A stretch of DNA of 64,000 nucleotides from Serripes groenlandicus (GCA_031761405.1 JASEVX010000003.1:140663762-140727761), one strand, 5' to 3'. Shown: positions 1 to 11,430, numbered from the stretch's first letter. Translations and numbers: made by a program. Notes: generated by a model from the letters alone, not told the origin.

Positions 1-97
1 AACACACAACCCGACCGAACAGAGAAGGAATTACATAACTAATGACATTAATTTATAAACATCAGAAGATCGGCTGCAAGTTGCGTGGCTTAATTAA
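1..97. repeat. Left-edge piece of the duplicated IFI44-like locus (intron sequence)
   Basis: The first bases match two other places, near 53805-53890 and 61287-61345. All share a CACACAACCCGACCG-like core followed by a run with GAAGATCGG. At the other two sites this block lies just upstream (minus strand) of the last GTPase exon. The missing last exon of the left-hand gene should therefore lie just beyond the left edge. This is intron sequence carried along in a segmental duplication. Confidence 0.6.
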
Positions 98-1315
98 GAC
101 AAGAGGATCATGATGGCCTTGGATCGCTAACATGATTTAATATAACTTGGTAAATTGTCACCCAAGGAACACCTGTGCGAAGTTATTTCAAAATCAGGCC
201 TATAAAATCAGGCCTATGTTTTTCAACGGATCAGAATACTTTGAACAATATTGATAGAGGTTCACCCAAGAAACATTTGTTCCAAATTATTTAATAATGA
301 ACAAGAAGATTTTAAACATTTAATCATATAAGGAAAACAAGCTCCGCGGTCATGTTTTCAATGGAGCGGAATAATTTGAACATCTTGAAAGAACATCTGA
401 ACCAAATTATTTAAATATCAGGCCTGTACTTTTGGACAAGATGATTTTTAAAGTTTTCACTATTCACATATGAGGCAAAGAACATATAAGGAAAACATGC
501 TCATCTCCCTCGTGGCCATGTTTCTCAACGGATCAGAACAATTTGAACAATGCTGGAAGGGGGTCACCCAAGGATCATCAGTGTCAAATTATTGCGCTTT
601 TTGTAAAAAATACTCACCATTTATACATATAGAGAAAACAAGCCCCGCCCCCTAGCGGCCATGTTTTAGAACGGATCAAAAAACGTCAAACACTCTTAGT
701 AGAGGTTCACCCAAGAAACATATGTGCCAAATCATTTAACAATAGACAATTAGATTTTAAACAGTAATACGTATAAGGAAAATAAGTTCCGCCCTTTGAT
801 GGCAATATTTTTCAACAGATCAGAATAATTTGAACGATCTTGGTAGAGGGTCATCCAAAGAACATTTGTGCAAAATAATCTTCAAATCGGGCCTGTAATT
901 TTGGACAAGATTTTTTTTAAAGTTTTCACTATACACACATTAGGAAAACAAGCTCCGCCCCCCATGCGGCCATATTTTTCAACGGGTAGAATAATTAAAC
1001 AATCCTGGTAGAGGGCCATCCAAAAAACATTTGTGCAAACTAGTTTTCAAATCGGGCCTGTATCTTTGGAAAATTATTTTGTTATAGTTTTTCTTTTCCG
1101 TTTACATGGCAACCAGTTTCCATGTAATTCAATTCTTTGAACAACTTTGAAAGGGCACCACCCAAGGAACATCCCCGATTCTTTTTATCAAAATTGGCCA
1201 AGCAGTTTAGGAGAGGATGTCGTTTGAAGCAAAATGTTTATAAGACGATGGACGACAGACAAAGAGCGGTCACTCACAATAACTCACCATGAGCCTCTGG
1301 CTCAGGTGAGCTAAA
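98..1315 (+). repeat. Long bivalve-type repeat (GGCC family), internally expanded copy
   Basis: It starts with a diverged GACAAGAGGATCATGATGGCCT and ends with AACTCACCATGAGCC then CTCAGGTGAGCTAAAA. These are the same two ends seen in the copies at 56455-57160 and 63285-63903. The body is an imperfect tandem array of about 145-165 bp units, each with a GCGGCCATGTTTTCAACGG-like core (near 346, 511, 655, 799 and 966). The short ORFs inside are by-products. Confidence 0.7.
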
Positions 1316-1341
1316 ATAACTGAGAAAGACTGAAAACTTAC

Positions 1342-1560
1342 ATTTGTTTGATGAAGTGAATGGATCAACTTCCTGCAACACTTCTCGGACACATTTAATC
1401 AGATTGTATGGGATCGGACTTGTACAAGAACAGCTGAAGACTACCATGCTCATTTTAAAGTCGTTTCTGGATGATCTGTATCTCAGAGGTAAGTACCCTA
1501 ACCCTTTCTCTTCTTGTAATCGCATCAGCTCTGCTATGTTTATATTCGGAGGTATGTGAC
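1342..1560 (-). CDS. IFI44-like GTPase, GHIP exon (left-hand locus)
   Basis: This 219-nt exon lies between a TTTGCAG acceptor and a strong GTAAGT donor (minus strand). It takes one base from the DxxG exon at 4956-5161 to complete a Gly codon and so begins GHIP. I/L-x-GHIP after the DxxG helix is characteristic of the interferon-induced protein 44 family. Next come a basic stretch (RYRSSRND), a hydrophobic strand (MSMVVFSC) and an amphipathic helix (LIKCVREVLQEVD), fitting the strand and helix between G3 and G4 of the GTPase fold. It ends in phase 1, matching the two-base start of the G4 exon seen at 60585. It is intact. The following exon would be left of the window. The function, a probable GTP-binding innate-immune protein, is by family only. 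Confidence 0.8.
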
Positions 1561-2211
1561 CTGCAAAGACACCAATGCAAATGTCTTGTTAAGTTAAGTT
1601 TAAATATATATGCAGAGGACTAGATAAGAAGGAGTAAACTGGGTTTTTTTCAATAATATCTCCTTTATGAATGAACTTAACCCTATGTCATGAGACGATT
1701 CTTTTGGTACCAAAAACATAGGGTTTAGAATCATGTAATGTTTTGGGCAAATAGCATACTCTCCTTATCTAGAACTCTGTACTTGATTGCCAAACAAACA
1801 TGTAATATTTACAAACATGTCTATACATTCATGTTTCTTTGTTCATGTCATTGTACAATTCTATCAAACTGTTATGTTTGTACTTTTCATTAAACATATA
1901 TAACAGTTGTGACAAAACGATCATACATTCCACCAGCTGGAACCCATTTCGACCGTATTTATCACCTGTTCATATCACGCAAGTAATTGAGTTTGTGAAA
2001 TCCAGTGTATATAAACTCTGTAATACGACATTGGCTGTAACCTGTGCGTAATTATATTAAATATCATGAAATATAAACACAATTGAACAGGCGCATTTGT
2101 CATCTTTGAAATACAGTGAAAAGTAAGGCCGTATTTATTACACAGGTTGGGTATATATGTAATTATGTGTACACTTGTGTTCAACAGTGCCTTTCTCAGG
2201 GTAAGCTAACC

Positions 2212-2270
2212 TTAGCTCAATTATGTCAAGGGAAGATTAGTTTAGCTCAATTATGTCAAGGGAAGATTAG
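2212..2270. repeat. 30-bp tandem duplication
   Basis: Two copies of a unit reading TTAGCTCAATTATGTCAAGG followed by GAAGATTAG, perfectly repeated with period 30. Confidence 0.8.
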
Positions 2271-2518
2271 CCAGTTCATACAAAAAAGTACAAGTTTCAA
2301 TTTGTGAAAAGTGTTTATAGATATATTTACAACTCTCTAGAAGCTTTAAACAAACTTGGTTAGTAATTTGCGGAAGATGTAAGCAGGCTGGACTGGACCT
2401 ATATTGTTCGCAAAAACCAGGTTGTACCTTTGTGCACGGGAAGGCTCAAATAAATATTATTCCAAGGATCTAATTCAAACGTTTGTTAGAAACTCTTTGA
2501 ATGCCAATTAACTTTTTT

Positions 2519-2712
2519 GAGCCGTCCCGCTAGAAAACCAACGTTGTGGATTGCGTAAAGCATCGACCCGGATCAGGAATCATTACTCTATACCTCTATC
2601 CCCCTGAGACGGAATATGTCGGCCTTCATTAGCCTGCGCGGACTGCGCAGGCTGATCTGGGTCGATATATTACGCATATTCCATAAAGTTGGATTTCTCG
2701 TGGAACGGCTCA
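2519..2712. mobile_element. MITE-like element with GAGCCGT ends (copy 1)
   Basis: The ends are an inverted pair (GAGCCGTCCCGCTAG... and ...CGTGGAACGGCTC). The body has the inner inverted pair GCCTGCGCGGACTGCGCAGGC and CATCGACCCGGATCAG/CTGATCTGGGTCGAT. A second copy at 5183-5358 shares most of its length, including CATTACTCTATACCTCTATC. Confidence 0.65.
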
Positions 2713-3574
2713 TATCATGAAATACATCTTGACAGATGTTACTTTATACATAACGCACTTGCATATTGTTAAAAAAAAGTCGATACCTACATAGACCAAG
2801 ATTTGCGATCAATTTGTGTAGGTTGATCTAGACTTTTACTGTTTTACCTTAGTAAAAGAAGGTTTCAAGAAACCTCTGGCAAGTATTATCCAGAAGACTC
2901 AGCTAGTATTAAAATTCAGGCTGATCATGTGTATAAATTGTCGTGAATACGACGAAAAGCATGGCTCTTATAAAAAATATCACGTTATGATGTTGGGATA
3001 AAGTCAATGGTGGAATGCAATGAACAGTTCAGGGTTTCATAAAAAAGATGAAAATTTGTTTGTTTTAGTGTTATACGGATATAAATACAACGTGTTATCA
3101 TCGAAAGTGTCATTTTCACGAGAGATGATCATGAAAATAACATTTGCAGTGTTCATGAATTGTAATATATATGTCGGAATAGCATCTAAACAAACAATGT
3201 TCTGTTTATTTCATACTTTTTTCTGATGCCATATAGATAAACCGTGAATAAATATCAAATGATAAATTCTATGTTTGACACATAGTGTGTTTATCAGTAT
3301 ATAATCCACGGCAAAACATGAAACAATGAAAGTACTCAGAGTACTGAAAGTCGGGTTAACATGAAACGATTTAATATGTTTAAAGATGTTAAAAGTATAA
3401 AGAAATATGTACAGTGGTGTATGAAGGGTTAAAACAACAAGCGTTGTCCGCAAGACAGCATGCTTGACTATTTGGCCATTTGATACTATAGTCAACAGCT
3501 GTTACTGAGATAGTGGCTTGATAGTATATTACTATAAATCAAGTTGTTTGAATAGCATCTGCTGTTTGTTAGAA

Positions 3575-4276
3575 AAGGCCTAGCATGCAAAACCTTAACC
3601 CAAATTTCTAACTTCAACAAGGGCCATCATTTATAATGAATCCAGTGAGGAGTTACCTAACCTGATTGTTTGTTACCTTTAAAGACTATATTTGAAGTTT
3701 TAAATCAATCCCCGAGTTGTTTCTGAGATATGTGCATGATGGTGCCATGCATGAACAAATTTAACCGTGACTGTCTGATACCCCTGAAGACATGAATGAA
3801 GTTTCAAGTCAATACCATTAGTGGTAACTGAGATATATTCATGATAGTACCTTGCATACTAGACTTTAACCAAACTTTCTAAGTCCAAAAAGGGGCATAA
3901 TTGTGTCAAAATATGATGTAGAGTTCTTGGACTTTTCCTGCAAGGTCATTTGATGATGTCCAATAAGTGGGTGAAGTTTCAAAGCACTCCCATGAGTGGT
4001 TTCTGAGATATGTGCAATATAGTACCTTGCATGTAACAACATTTTTAAAGTCAAACAGGGCCATAATTTCTACTAAATTCAAACAAGAGTTATCTAACGT
4101 TACTGTCTGACACCCCTGAATACATGGATGAAGTTGCTAGTCAATGGCATTAGTGGTAACTGAGATATGTCCATGATAGTACCTTGCATGCAACACTTTA
4201 ACCAAAGCTGCAACGCCGACGCCGAGGCCAACGCCGACGCCAACGCCGACGCCAACACCGACGCCAACGCCGACGC
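3575..4276. repeat. Diverged ~165-bp tandem repeat ending in a GACGCC run
   Basis: The units share CTGAGATATGTCCATGATAG, CCTTGCATGCAACACTTTAA and a piece about following movements of paired short words. Recurrences fall near 3740, 3850, 4032 and 4193. The array closes with about 65 bp of (GACGCCAAC)n at 4211-4276. No coding content. Confidence 0.65.
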
Positions 4277-4875
4277 ACAAGTGAATGTAATAGCTAAAAA
4301 TGAAAACGGTCAATATGCAGTTAATTTTGTTTCATTAACACATTAACTGCATACAGCATAATAACAACATTTTGGAATATGTTTGGCGGAAGATTTCTTT
4401 AACCAAGAGGGAGCGGTAGGACAAGGCTTGAAATCGGATCCCTCCCGCTAATATTGAGCAATATCACATGTATGTGACTCAAGTGTCTCCGGCCATCTCA
4501 CAGTGGTAATCACATTTCGTTCAACAGGCGAAGTAAAACACTTTCACTACTGAATCAAAACCGTTATTTTTGGGCATATTTGTGTATCCAGAATCATGTT
4601 TCAACAGTAACTGCATAGTAATTAACACATGGCGTTAGCCTATTTTGAGTATTCAATAAGAATTATTTAACTTTTTTACAGTGCGCACATTGTTGTTTGT
4701 GGCTGTATGGTCAACATCCGTTGAAAACGTTTCGATCGCAATAGTAGTTTGAATTGATTAGCAATTGTACCCGACTAAAATGAGAAACAGTTATGACAAC
4801 CATACACATGTTTAGTCAAACAGGGAGTATACATAAGTGTACATCCTCCGTGATATAAATGAAATTCTGATTTAA

Positions 4876-4898
4876 CCCCCCCCCCCCCCCCCCCCCCC
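4876..4898. repeat. Poly-C tract
   Basis: About 23 consecutive C, in the intron just downstream (minus strand) of the DxxG exon donor. Its length is likely unreliable in the assembly. Confidence 0.9.
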
Positions 4899-4955
4899 TT
4901 TTTCCCCCAATTTTGTTTATAATAAACCTCCAATTGAAAAAAGAAACATCCGTAC

Positions 4956-5161
4956 CTCCTATCAATAAACGCAGTATTTCTTTAGTATCCTCGTCATTCC
5001 TATCTTTCATACCAGCAGCATCAAATATATCTGGTAGTTTGTCCCGAACAGCCTTCATTAATGTCGTACTGTCCGATATGCCATGTATACTGTGATTTTC
5101 TTGATTTCTTTGCTCTTCTCTCCTCTCAAAATCCGTGTCCTTTGCGCCACAGTTCTTATAA
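4956..5161 (-). CDS. IFI44-like GTPase, DxxG (G3) exon (left-hand locus)
   Basis: The minus-strand exon runs between acceptor ATTTGTTAG and donor GAG|GTACGG. It starts with one base that completes a Cys codon from the P-loop exon (phase 2 to 1) and ends one base into a Gly codon, continuing as GGHIP in the exon at 1342-1560. It carries the G3 motif DAAG in IFDAAGMKDRNDEDTKEI, followed by the helix ILRLLIGG. This matches the DxxG...(I/L)xGHIP order of IFI44-type GTPases. The N-terminal part (YKNCGAKDTDFERR) would lie between switch I and G3. The open frame continues past both splice sites, but those extensions run into a MITE on one side and a poly-C tract on the other, so they are excluded. 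No lesion is seen. Confidence 0.8.
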
Positions 5162-5182
5162 CTAACAAATAGAGGATAATTA

Positions 5183-5358
5183 TGCCGTCCCGCAAACGTG
5201 TGGACTCTGCGTAAAGCATCAGGAATCATTACTCTATACCTCTATCCCCCTAAGACGGAATATGTCGCCCCGGATCAGTTTGTGCGGACTGCGCAGGCTG
5301 ATCTGGGTCGATACATTACGCAGAGGCCATACTTTTGGTTTCCTCGCGGGACTGCTCA
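5183..5358. mobile_element. MITE-like element with GCCGTCCCGC ends (copy 2)
   Basis: It matches 2519-2712 over CATTACTCTATACCTCTATC, ACGGAATATGTCG and CTGATCTGGGTCGAT. The inner palindrome TGCGGACTGCGCAGG is present. It sits only about 20 bp upstream of the acceptor of the DxxG exon on the minus strand, so it has replaced the distal intron sequence there. Confidence 0.6.
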
Positions 5359-5929
5359 AATATTTGTTTTGGTACAAGATCGAGTAATAGTTTCCGAGAA
5401 AACTGTGAAATTTTTAATTTGATAAATGCACCGTTTGCAAGAATGAGTTTGTCAGGATATAATACATTGTTATGTCTAAATGATCCACTGAAAAGCATAT
5501 AATCAAAAGAGAAATGACTTTTCTATGAACGGCTCTCCAGGCTAACTAACTTTAGAGCAATGGCAACCGTTGCAGATCAAGATCAAACTGCGCATCTGCT
5601 CACATTGATCTGGCTATGCACTGATTGCTCTATAGTAATAGAAACTTCTGAAAAATAGTATCTATTTGGATCCTTTTAGGCCTGAAAAAATACAGTATCT
5701 GTTTGGATCCGATAGCATGTATGAATGATCCTGAAAAACAGTATCAACTTCGGACAAGACAAATAGCTGTAGACAATCTATAGTCCCCTAACGGGGGAGA
5801 GGGCGTCAACTATATTTAAGATATAACGAAATGTCATTTAAACAAGTTCTTTATATTCGCTTAAGTTGCATAGGATTATATATATAGGATGATTGACTTT
5901 ATCTAGCATGTGACATTTCGTATTCCTAA

Positions 5930-6715
5930 GACAAAAAATGGTTTCTATAGGTGAACCAGGGCAGGATATATAGCCAATACATGGTCAAAGGCCAAAGTCA
6001 AGGCAGCTCAATTTCTATTCGGATAATCCAACTTACCAAGATGCATATTCGACCGAATTTGAAAACTTCAAGTGTGATATTAAAGGAGGTATAGCAATAT
6101 AATAAGAATGTAAGATCAATATCAAAGTGACCAAAATTTAGTATTCGACACACCATCTTACTATGATACATCACCATGCTGAAAACAAACCTCTAGGTGC
6201 GATAATATAGGTGATATGGCCCGTTCAAGCTTTATCGTTAATTTGGGATAGAGGTCAAGGTCACAATATCATAGAAGATATAGCCCTTACTGACATTTTC
6301 TTCAAATTTAGTCAAAGGTCGAGATCACATTCCGCCGATTTTTCTAGCGACAAACCGCCTTCCCAAGATGCATCTTCAAAGCAAACTTGTTCGAAAGTAT
6401 CGGAGATATGACCTCGGCAAGCTTTTCTTTACATAAGGTCATACGTCAAAGTCAGTGATCCAACTTTAGTACACAAGCCATCTTATTAACAAGATACTTT
6501 TACGCAAAGTTTTCTTACATAGGGTCAGAGATCAAGGTCAAAGTGACCTAATTTAGGTACGTCTTCCCAAGATGCATACACAATTTGGCAACGCAACTCT
6601 TTGTGAACTGGTATATGAGATATAGCCCCGACAAGGTTATGTAGAATAACGAACGGACAGACGTACGGCAGAAGAGCAAACCTATAGTTCCCTGGGACTC
6701 CCGCTGGGGGAATTA
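5930..6715. repeat. Dispersed repeat with CAAGATGCAT units
   Basis: It lies in the intron between the P-loop and DxxG exons. Diverged internal units contain TACCAAGATGCAT, TCCCAAGATGCAT and GGTCAAGGTCA. The block ends in AACGAACGGACAGACG and a short inverted TAGTTCCCTGGGACTCCCGC segment. Similar ends (ACAGACAGACGGAGAGACAG) recur at 29635-29700. No coding content. Confidence 0.5.
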
Positions 6716-6840
6716 TAAGGAAATAACATCTGACAATTACCCCCAAATGTATGATCAGGGTTACATATTTATAAGTTAACTGTAATTTTTTCAAACAACG
6801 AATGCTCGATCAAAGCTAGTCCCTTAACTGTATGTCTTAC

Positions 6841-7072
6841 CATTTCAGCTGCAATGTATATGATGTCACATCTCCGAAACCAGCCTTAGCCCTGGGAATA
6901 TATTCACCTATAATGACCTTCAACAGCGTGTTTATGATGGAACTTTTCCCAGAGCCACTTTGACCAATCAGTAACACATTGTGTTTCTTGTAATCCCGCT
7001 GGCTACAAAAACGAACGATATCCTTGACTAGTTGAAAGTTTTCCTTCCGGACATCATTATAGCTACGTTCAT
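6841..7072 (-). CDS. IFI44-like GTPase, P-loop (G1) exon (left-hand locus)
   Basis: The minus-strand exon runs from acceptor TTTCAG at 7073-7078 to donor ATG|GTAAGA at 6839-6840. After an N-terminal helix (ENFQLVKDIVRFCSQRDY) comes the strand HNVLLIGQ and the Walker A/G1 motif GQSGSGKSS. The following helix (IINTLLKVI) and GFGDVTSYTLQL fit switch I. The exon ends in phase 2 and joins the DxxG exon at 5161 in frame. I chose the acceptor by alignment to the duplicated exon at 7264-7353, which has its acceptor at the same place. It binds and probably hydrolyses GTP, by motif. A 5' exon with the start codon must lie further right, but I could not identify it. Confidence 0.82.
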
Positions 7073-7263
7073 CTGAAACTATAGTACCAGTTGTACGTTA
7101 GCTTATTTCGCGAATCCACTTCTCAAATCACAGTAACCTGAGCGTGCTGTTTCAGATAACGTAAAACTAATCATTGTAACTTGAGCAGCGTTAAAAAAAA
7201 AAAAGAGCGGTGCTCCAAGAATGCAAACTTTAACGTAATTCTTAAAGGTGTTGATAAAGACCT

Positions 7264-7353
7264 TGCGTTTCTTGTAAGCCCACTGGCTACAATAACGAAC
7301 GATATCATTGACTAAACGACTATTTTCATCTCGGACTTTTTTGCAACGTTCAG
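7264..7353 (-). pseudogene. Partial duplicate of the P-loop exon, lacking the P-loop
   Basis: The minus-strand reading runs from an AATCCAG acceptor through ERCKKVRDENSRLVNDIV and RYCSQWAYKKRK. This aligns with the first 35 or so residues of the exon at 6841-7072 (for example KDIVRFCSQRDYKKHN). Homology stops just before the strand and Walker A motif. Flanking intron sequence (AGTTAGCTAAAGTGGCGAATCCAC) also matches, so this is a local duplication. It may be an exon relic or, if spliced, an alternative N-terminal piece without a nucleotide-binding loop. Confidence 0.65.
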
Positions 7354-7654
7354 CTGGATTAGTACCAGCAGTAAGTTAGCTAAAGTGGCGAATCCACCAA
7401 TCAAATTACAGCAACTGTGAAGTAGTTCGTATTCGATTTGTTGATTCATTACCATTAAAGCATCGGTAACCACTGCCGGTCTTTCTCAAACAAGGTAAAT
7501 AGAAAATTAACTTAAGCAGTTTAAAAGGAAATGGAAACGTCATAGAGCCATTGCTACACATGTTCAAGGGATGGTTTTGACCACGACTGCTCTTGATTGA
7601 TAGTGATAAGAATAGACATTTACGGTGAGAAAAATAGAGAAACAAACACAAAAT

Positions 7655-7832
7655 CTGACCAGCAGTTTTCGACAAGAAGATTTTTTAAACATCTTTGAAA
7701 GGGGACCACACAAGGAACATCCCTGTAAAGTTTTATCAAAATTAGTAGTTTATGGGGAGATGTCGTTTGAAGCAAATTAGAAAACCGGCTGCAATAACTT
7801 ACTCTAGCCTCTGGCTCAGATGAGCTAAAACG
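7655..7832 (+). repeat. GGCC-family repeat, 3' fragment
   Basis: It contains AAGGAACATCCCTGTAAAGT, GAGATGTCGTTTGAAGC and an end TAGCCTCTGGCTCAGATGAG CTAAAA, as in the end of the copy at 98-1315. The 78-aa minus ORF across it is not a gene. Confidence 0.6.
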
Positions 7833-10720
7833 AGATATTGTTAGTAAAGAGGTCAATTGATGCTGATCAAATCAATGGCGGAGTATTAAACTTGCAAGAT
7901 TTGCTTCCAATAGCTACACATGTTTACCAAACATCAACAGTTTGGTTTGAAAAAAAAATATTTAATCAATATTCCAATCAATATTCCAATAACAGTGTAA
8001 AAGACTGTTTAACGTCATACTGCTAGTATACTGTCGATGAGCAATACGTATAAATGCTGGGACTTGCGGTAATTGTCACTCCCGGGGCGGACCCAGTCGT
8101 GAACAAAGGTGCATCATTTGAACAATATTTATTGAGGGTAACGTCATGATGTTATATACAGAATACAAATTAGATGTGGGCCTTGCGGTTTTAGACAAGA
8201 ATATTTTAAAGTTTGTCCTACATAAGTCCTATGGAAACCCGCGACTTCCCGCATCCGAGGCGGACACAATGAAGCATTTGCAATGGTTCAATGTTGTAAA
8301 AATGAAAGTGTGAAATTTTTCAAATTTAAGGATACGTTTACTACTGCTACCATAAGTGTAGACCACTACTTGCCTTTTACTTCTATAGACTGGTGTTAAG
8401 TACACCTTACGTATCAAATTTTGGGGTACATTAAACATCCATTTTTATAAACGTTTTTTATAGTGATTTTGTAATGATAAAAATCATTAGAACAATTAAG
8501 AACGTTAATTATCACGTATCTCATATACACACAAATCTCACTGCATCTGTTGCAGACAACATTAGAAAACATTGCTTGAAATGACAAATTGGCCATGATG
8601 AGCAATTTCTCCTTTTCCTACAATGCGTCCTTCTCTATATTTAGATAACATTTAGAAAATACAGACTTTCCACCGATGTTTTCAGAGGCATTTACTACAG
8701 GTTTGTTCTATCGATCATCTGGTTTAATAACCCCCTTTATTAATTTCATAATAAGTTTAACTACCAGTGAACATTACGTTTGTCTAGATTCATCTGTACC
8801 CAACTATGTGTATCAAACCCAAATATGCGGGTACTCATGTTTTTTTAGCTAAAGTAATTGGTTTGTTAAAGGCATCCGCCGTGCCTAGCGTCGTGGATTT
8901 GGAAACGGGCCTCCCGGGTTGGATCCCCAATCACGGATTGATGCATAAGTGAATTGTCGCCGTGATATAACTGAAATAATGTTGAAAATGGCGTAAAAGC
9001 GTAATAAACAATTGGTGTGTTGCCTTAAATCTATTCAATGTTAAGGATAACGGTCTGAATATATAAACTCATGTCCGGAACATTAGAATGTGTGTAAATA
9101 CATGTATGAGCAATTTCTCCTTTTGTGGGGGAAATGTGAATGAGCTTGTTTTGAATGTTGTGTGATGCAAAGGCACCAAAAGTCGTCTGTATCAGGAAAT
9201 GGTTTATCCAAGTGTATTGTTTATTTATTTGAGAGGATGTATATTATAAGTCAACATTGTGTTTATTGTATGCTTTTTATTTACAATCAACTGACATAAT
9301 AATACAACATTACTGTATCTGATGATCATTTGAATGCACTGTTGAAAATGATGTGTATATTCAAAAGGAATCAGAATTTTTTTATTATGCCATAAAATAT
9401 GGCATTTCTGAACAGTGTATGTTTAAACAGTTCTATGTCGAACGTGGGCAAACTAATGAAAGTGCAATCGTAGACATAGATACGATCTCATCTACGTTCT
9501 CGGTGCAATATTTTCCAAACCGTCTGCTGTGGTAAAATCTTATCAGAAATCTATTTTTTAGTAACATCTCGATTTTTCCGCCATTTACAATGTTGTAGTG
9601 TTTAATTCATATGTGTATTCATGAAGGATCATGATCGCAGCATAATTTAATTATGCAAATAATATTGAAAAAGAATGCTGTCATACACATATTCTAATCA
9701 AATTTAAGGTTTACTAAATGTGTACGTGATTCAAACTGTGCTTCTATTTCTACGGGAATGGTATCATAACATCGTCTGCACGTATCATATATATATATAT
9801 ACATATATAACTATACATTTGACTGTTGTTTGGCTTGCAGTAACAGCATGCTACGGACTGTCGAAAAAAACTATTTATACGAAATTTGTATGTGATGTTG
9901 TTGTTTTTCCTTGTTGTGTTCTTATGGCACTTTGGCGATTGTAATGCAATCGCCAATTACAATCGCCACAAAGAAGAACAATACGTACGTTGTCTAAATG
10001 AAAACAAACGTTGAGAAAACTAGGTACCACTTCCAGCTTTTTCCTGATCAACTGATATTTCAATTTGAGATCGGAAAGCACAACATAATCCTAAAGTTAG
10101 TGCGGGTACGTATACTCGTTGACCATTTATCAGTGTAACGGAGAAAATATTGACATTTAAGGGGAGCTAGGTGCGTTGAATGTGAAGGCACACTATATAT
10201 AGAATTCACTCCAGACCTCGTTTAGGGAATGTCAATGAACAATACCCTCTACTTATCAGTTGATTTCGAAAATAAGTAACGCCATATTTAGATACCGCTA
10301 TCGACCTGGCGTAGCGAACATTCTATCTTATCCACCATTGAAAGTCTTAAGGCATTCCCAAATGTACACGAATTTGGATCCATCCATTTTGATCATAATA
10401 GGATCAAAAATCCGCATCATAAGACTCTTAAAAACTGTTTGACAAATGAAGGGTTTTATATGATTCATTCAAATCCTCATTTTATTACTGAAAAATTATT
10501 TCAAAAATATCAAATGAATTTAGTTTCATTTATATAGATTTCCCACTTGTTGATGGCTAGATCAGTTCAAGGTCGTTTACTTTACATGTGTCGATTGTGG
10601 GAAAGCATTTAACAAGTTATAGTCAGTCCTTATCACCAGACTTGTCATATTCGTTTTCTACTTTAACTTCTTGATCATTGTGCCTCTACCGTAACCCCAA
10701 TTCAAAACAAGAGCACCGCA
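7833..10720. other. Intergenic region without a supported gene
   Basis: AT-rich. It holds a SINE (8874-9015), fragments of the hairpin MITE (GAGCAATTTCTCCTTTT near 8600 and 9110), a (TA)n stretch near 9790 and a small inverted repeat GGCGATTG/CAATCGCC at 9936-9966. Short ORFs here show no motif or family likeness. Confidence 0.5.
8874..9015 (+). mobile_element. tRNA-headed SINE
   Basis: A diverged B-box-like GGGTTGGATCCCC is followed by AAGTGAATTGTCGCCGTGAT, ATAACTGAAATAATGTTG and AAAATGGCGTAAAAGCGTAA. The same tail recurs at about eight other sites in the window. Confidence 0.65.
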
Positions 10721-10724
10721 TACG

Positions 10725-10870
10725 GCACAGACGCTCGACTGATAGGGAGAAAAAGAAAGAAAAAAATGAGCGAAACAAAAAACCTTAACCGGACGCCCAC
10801 GCCGCCGCCGCCGACGCCGACGACGCCAGGGTCATGACAATAACTCTCGTTTTTTACAAAATTCGAGCTA
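10725..10870. repeat. GCCGCCGACGCC-rich repeat fragment
   Basis: A (GCC/GAC)n tract (10797-10830) is followed by AGGGTCATGACAATAACTCT. This resembles the GACGCC-bearing end of repeats at 4211-4276 and 25840-25860. Confidence 0.5.
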
Positions 10871-10977
10871 ATAATATATGAACGCTTTCCCTAATACGAC
10901 AATTCTGCAGGAGACGACTTTGAACATATTTTGTCAAAAAATAAAAAATCTCTCAAATTGAATGGATAACCTAGATG

Positions 10978-11110
10978 ACTAAAAGTGGAAAACATTGTGG
11001 CAAAAGGAGAAATTGCTCGTTTTGGGAAATTCCTTCTTTTGTCACTATGTTTTCAAAAAGCCGTCTGCTGCAGAGGCGTCAGAAAGCGTCTACATGAGTG
11101 AACGTGTTAA
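10978..11110. mobile_element. TTAACCC hairpin MITE, copy
   Basis: The arm GGAAAACATTGTGGCAAAAG and GAGAAATTGCTC is opposed by TCTTTTGTCACTATGTTTTC and AAAAGCCGTCTGCTGCAGAG. It ends in the GCGTCAGAAAGCGTCTACAT segment typical of this family. Confidence 0.7.
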
Positions 11111-11214
11111 AGATTGTAAAGAATTGCTTATGTAAATACTTTTTAAGTTTCATTGATATTTGAAATGTTTAGAACTCAGTGTTTACTTGTTTAGTGAATT
11201 TGTAACCCTTTCTA

Positions 11215-11430
11215 TCATTTAGAGGCTTTCTGACACCCATACAGCAGACGACTTCTGAAAACGTTATGGCAAAAGGAGAAATTGCTCATGATGAGCAATT
11301 TCTCCTTATTGCCACAATGTTTTCAACACTATTCAATAATTAAACTATCAGTTATAGAAATATTTCCTTTTTTTGTCTAGATGCTTTCAAAGTCGTCTGC
11401 TGCAGATGTGTTGTTTGTGGGAAAAGGTTA
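11215..11430. mobile_element. TTAACCC hairpin MITE, copy
   Basis: It has CAGCAGACGACTTCTGAAAA, GAGAAATTGCTCATGATGAG and CAATTTCTCCTTATTGCCAC, then AGTCGTCTGCTGCAG and an end GGGAAAAGGTTAA. Confidence 0.75.

Larger units (their letters stand above)
1561..3570. other. Intron of the left IFI44-like gene, part 1
   Basis: AT-rich sequence between the GHIP exon and the DxxG exon. No open frame resembles a protein. It holds a short 30-bp tandem duplication (2212-2270) and a MITE-like element (2519-2712). The rest shows nothing recognisable. Confidence 0.5.

Noticed and set aside
4211..4276. CRISPR-like or minisatellite array at the GACGCC run
   Set aside because: It is a simple hexamer/nonamer repeat at the end of a bivalve-type dispersed repeat, with no spacers.
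4816..5229. Extended reading of the DxxG exon through both splice sites
   Set aside because: The extra N-terminus comes from a MITE and the extra C-terminus encodes poly-Gly from the poly-C tract. Phase-matched splice sites give a better model.
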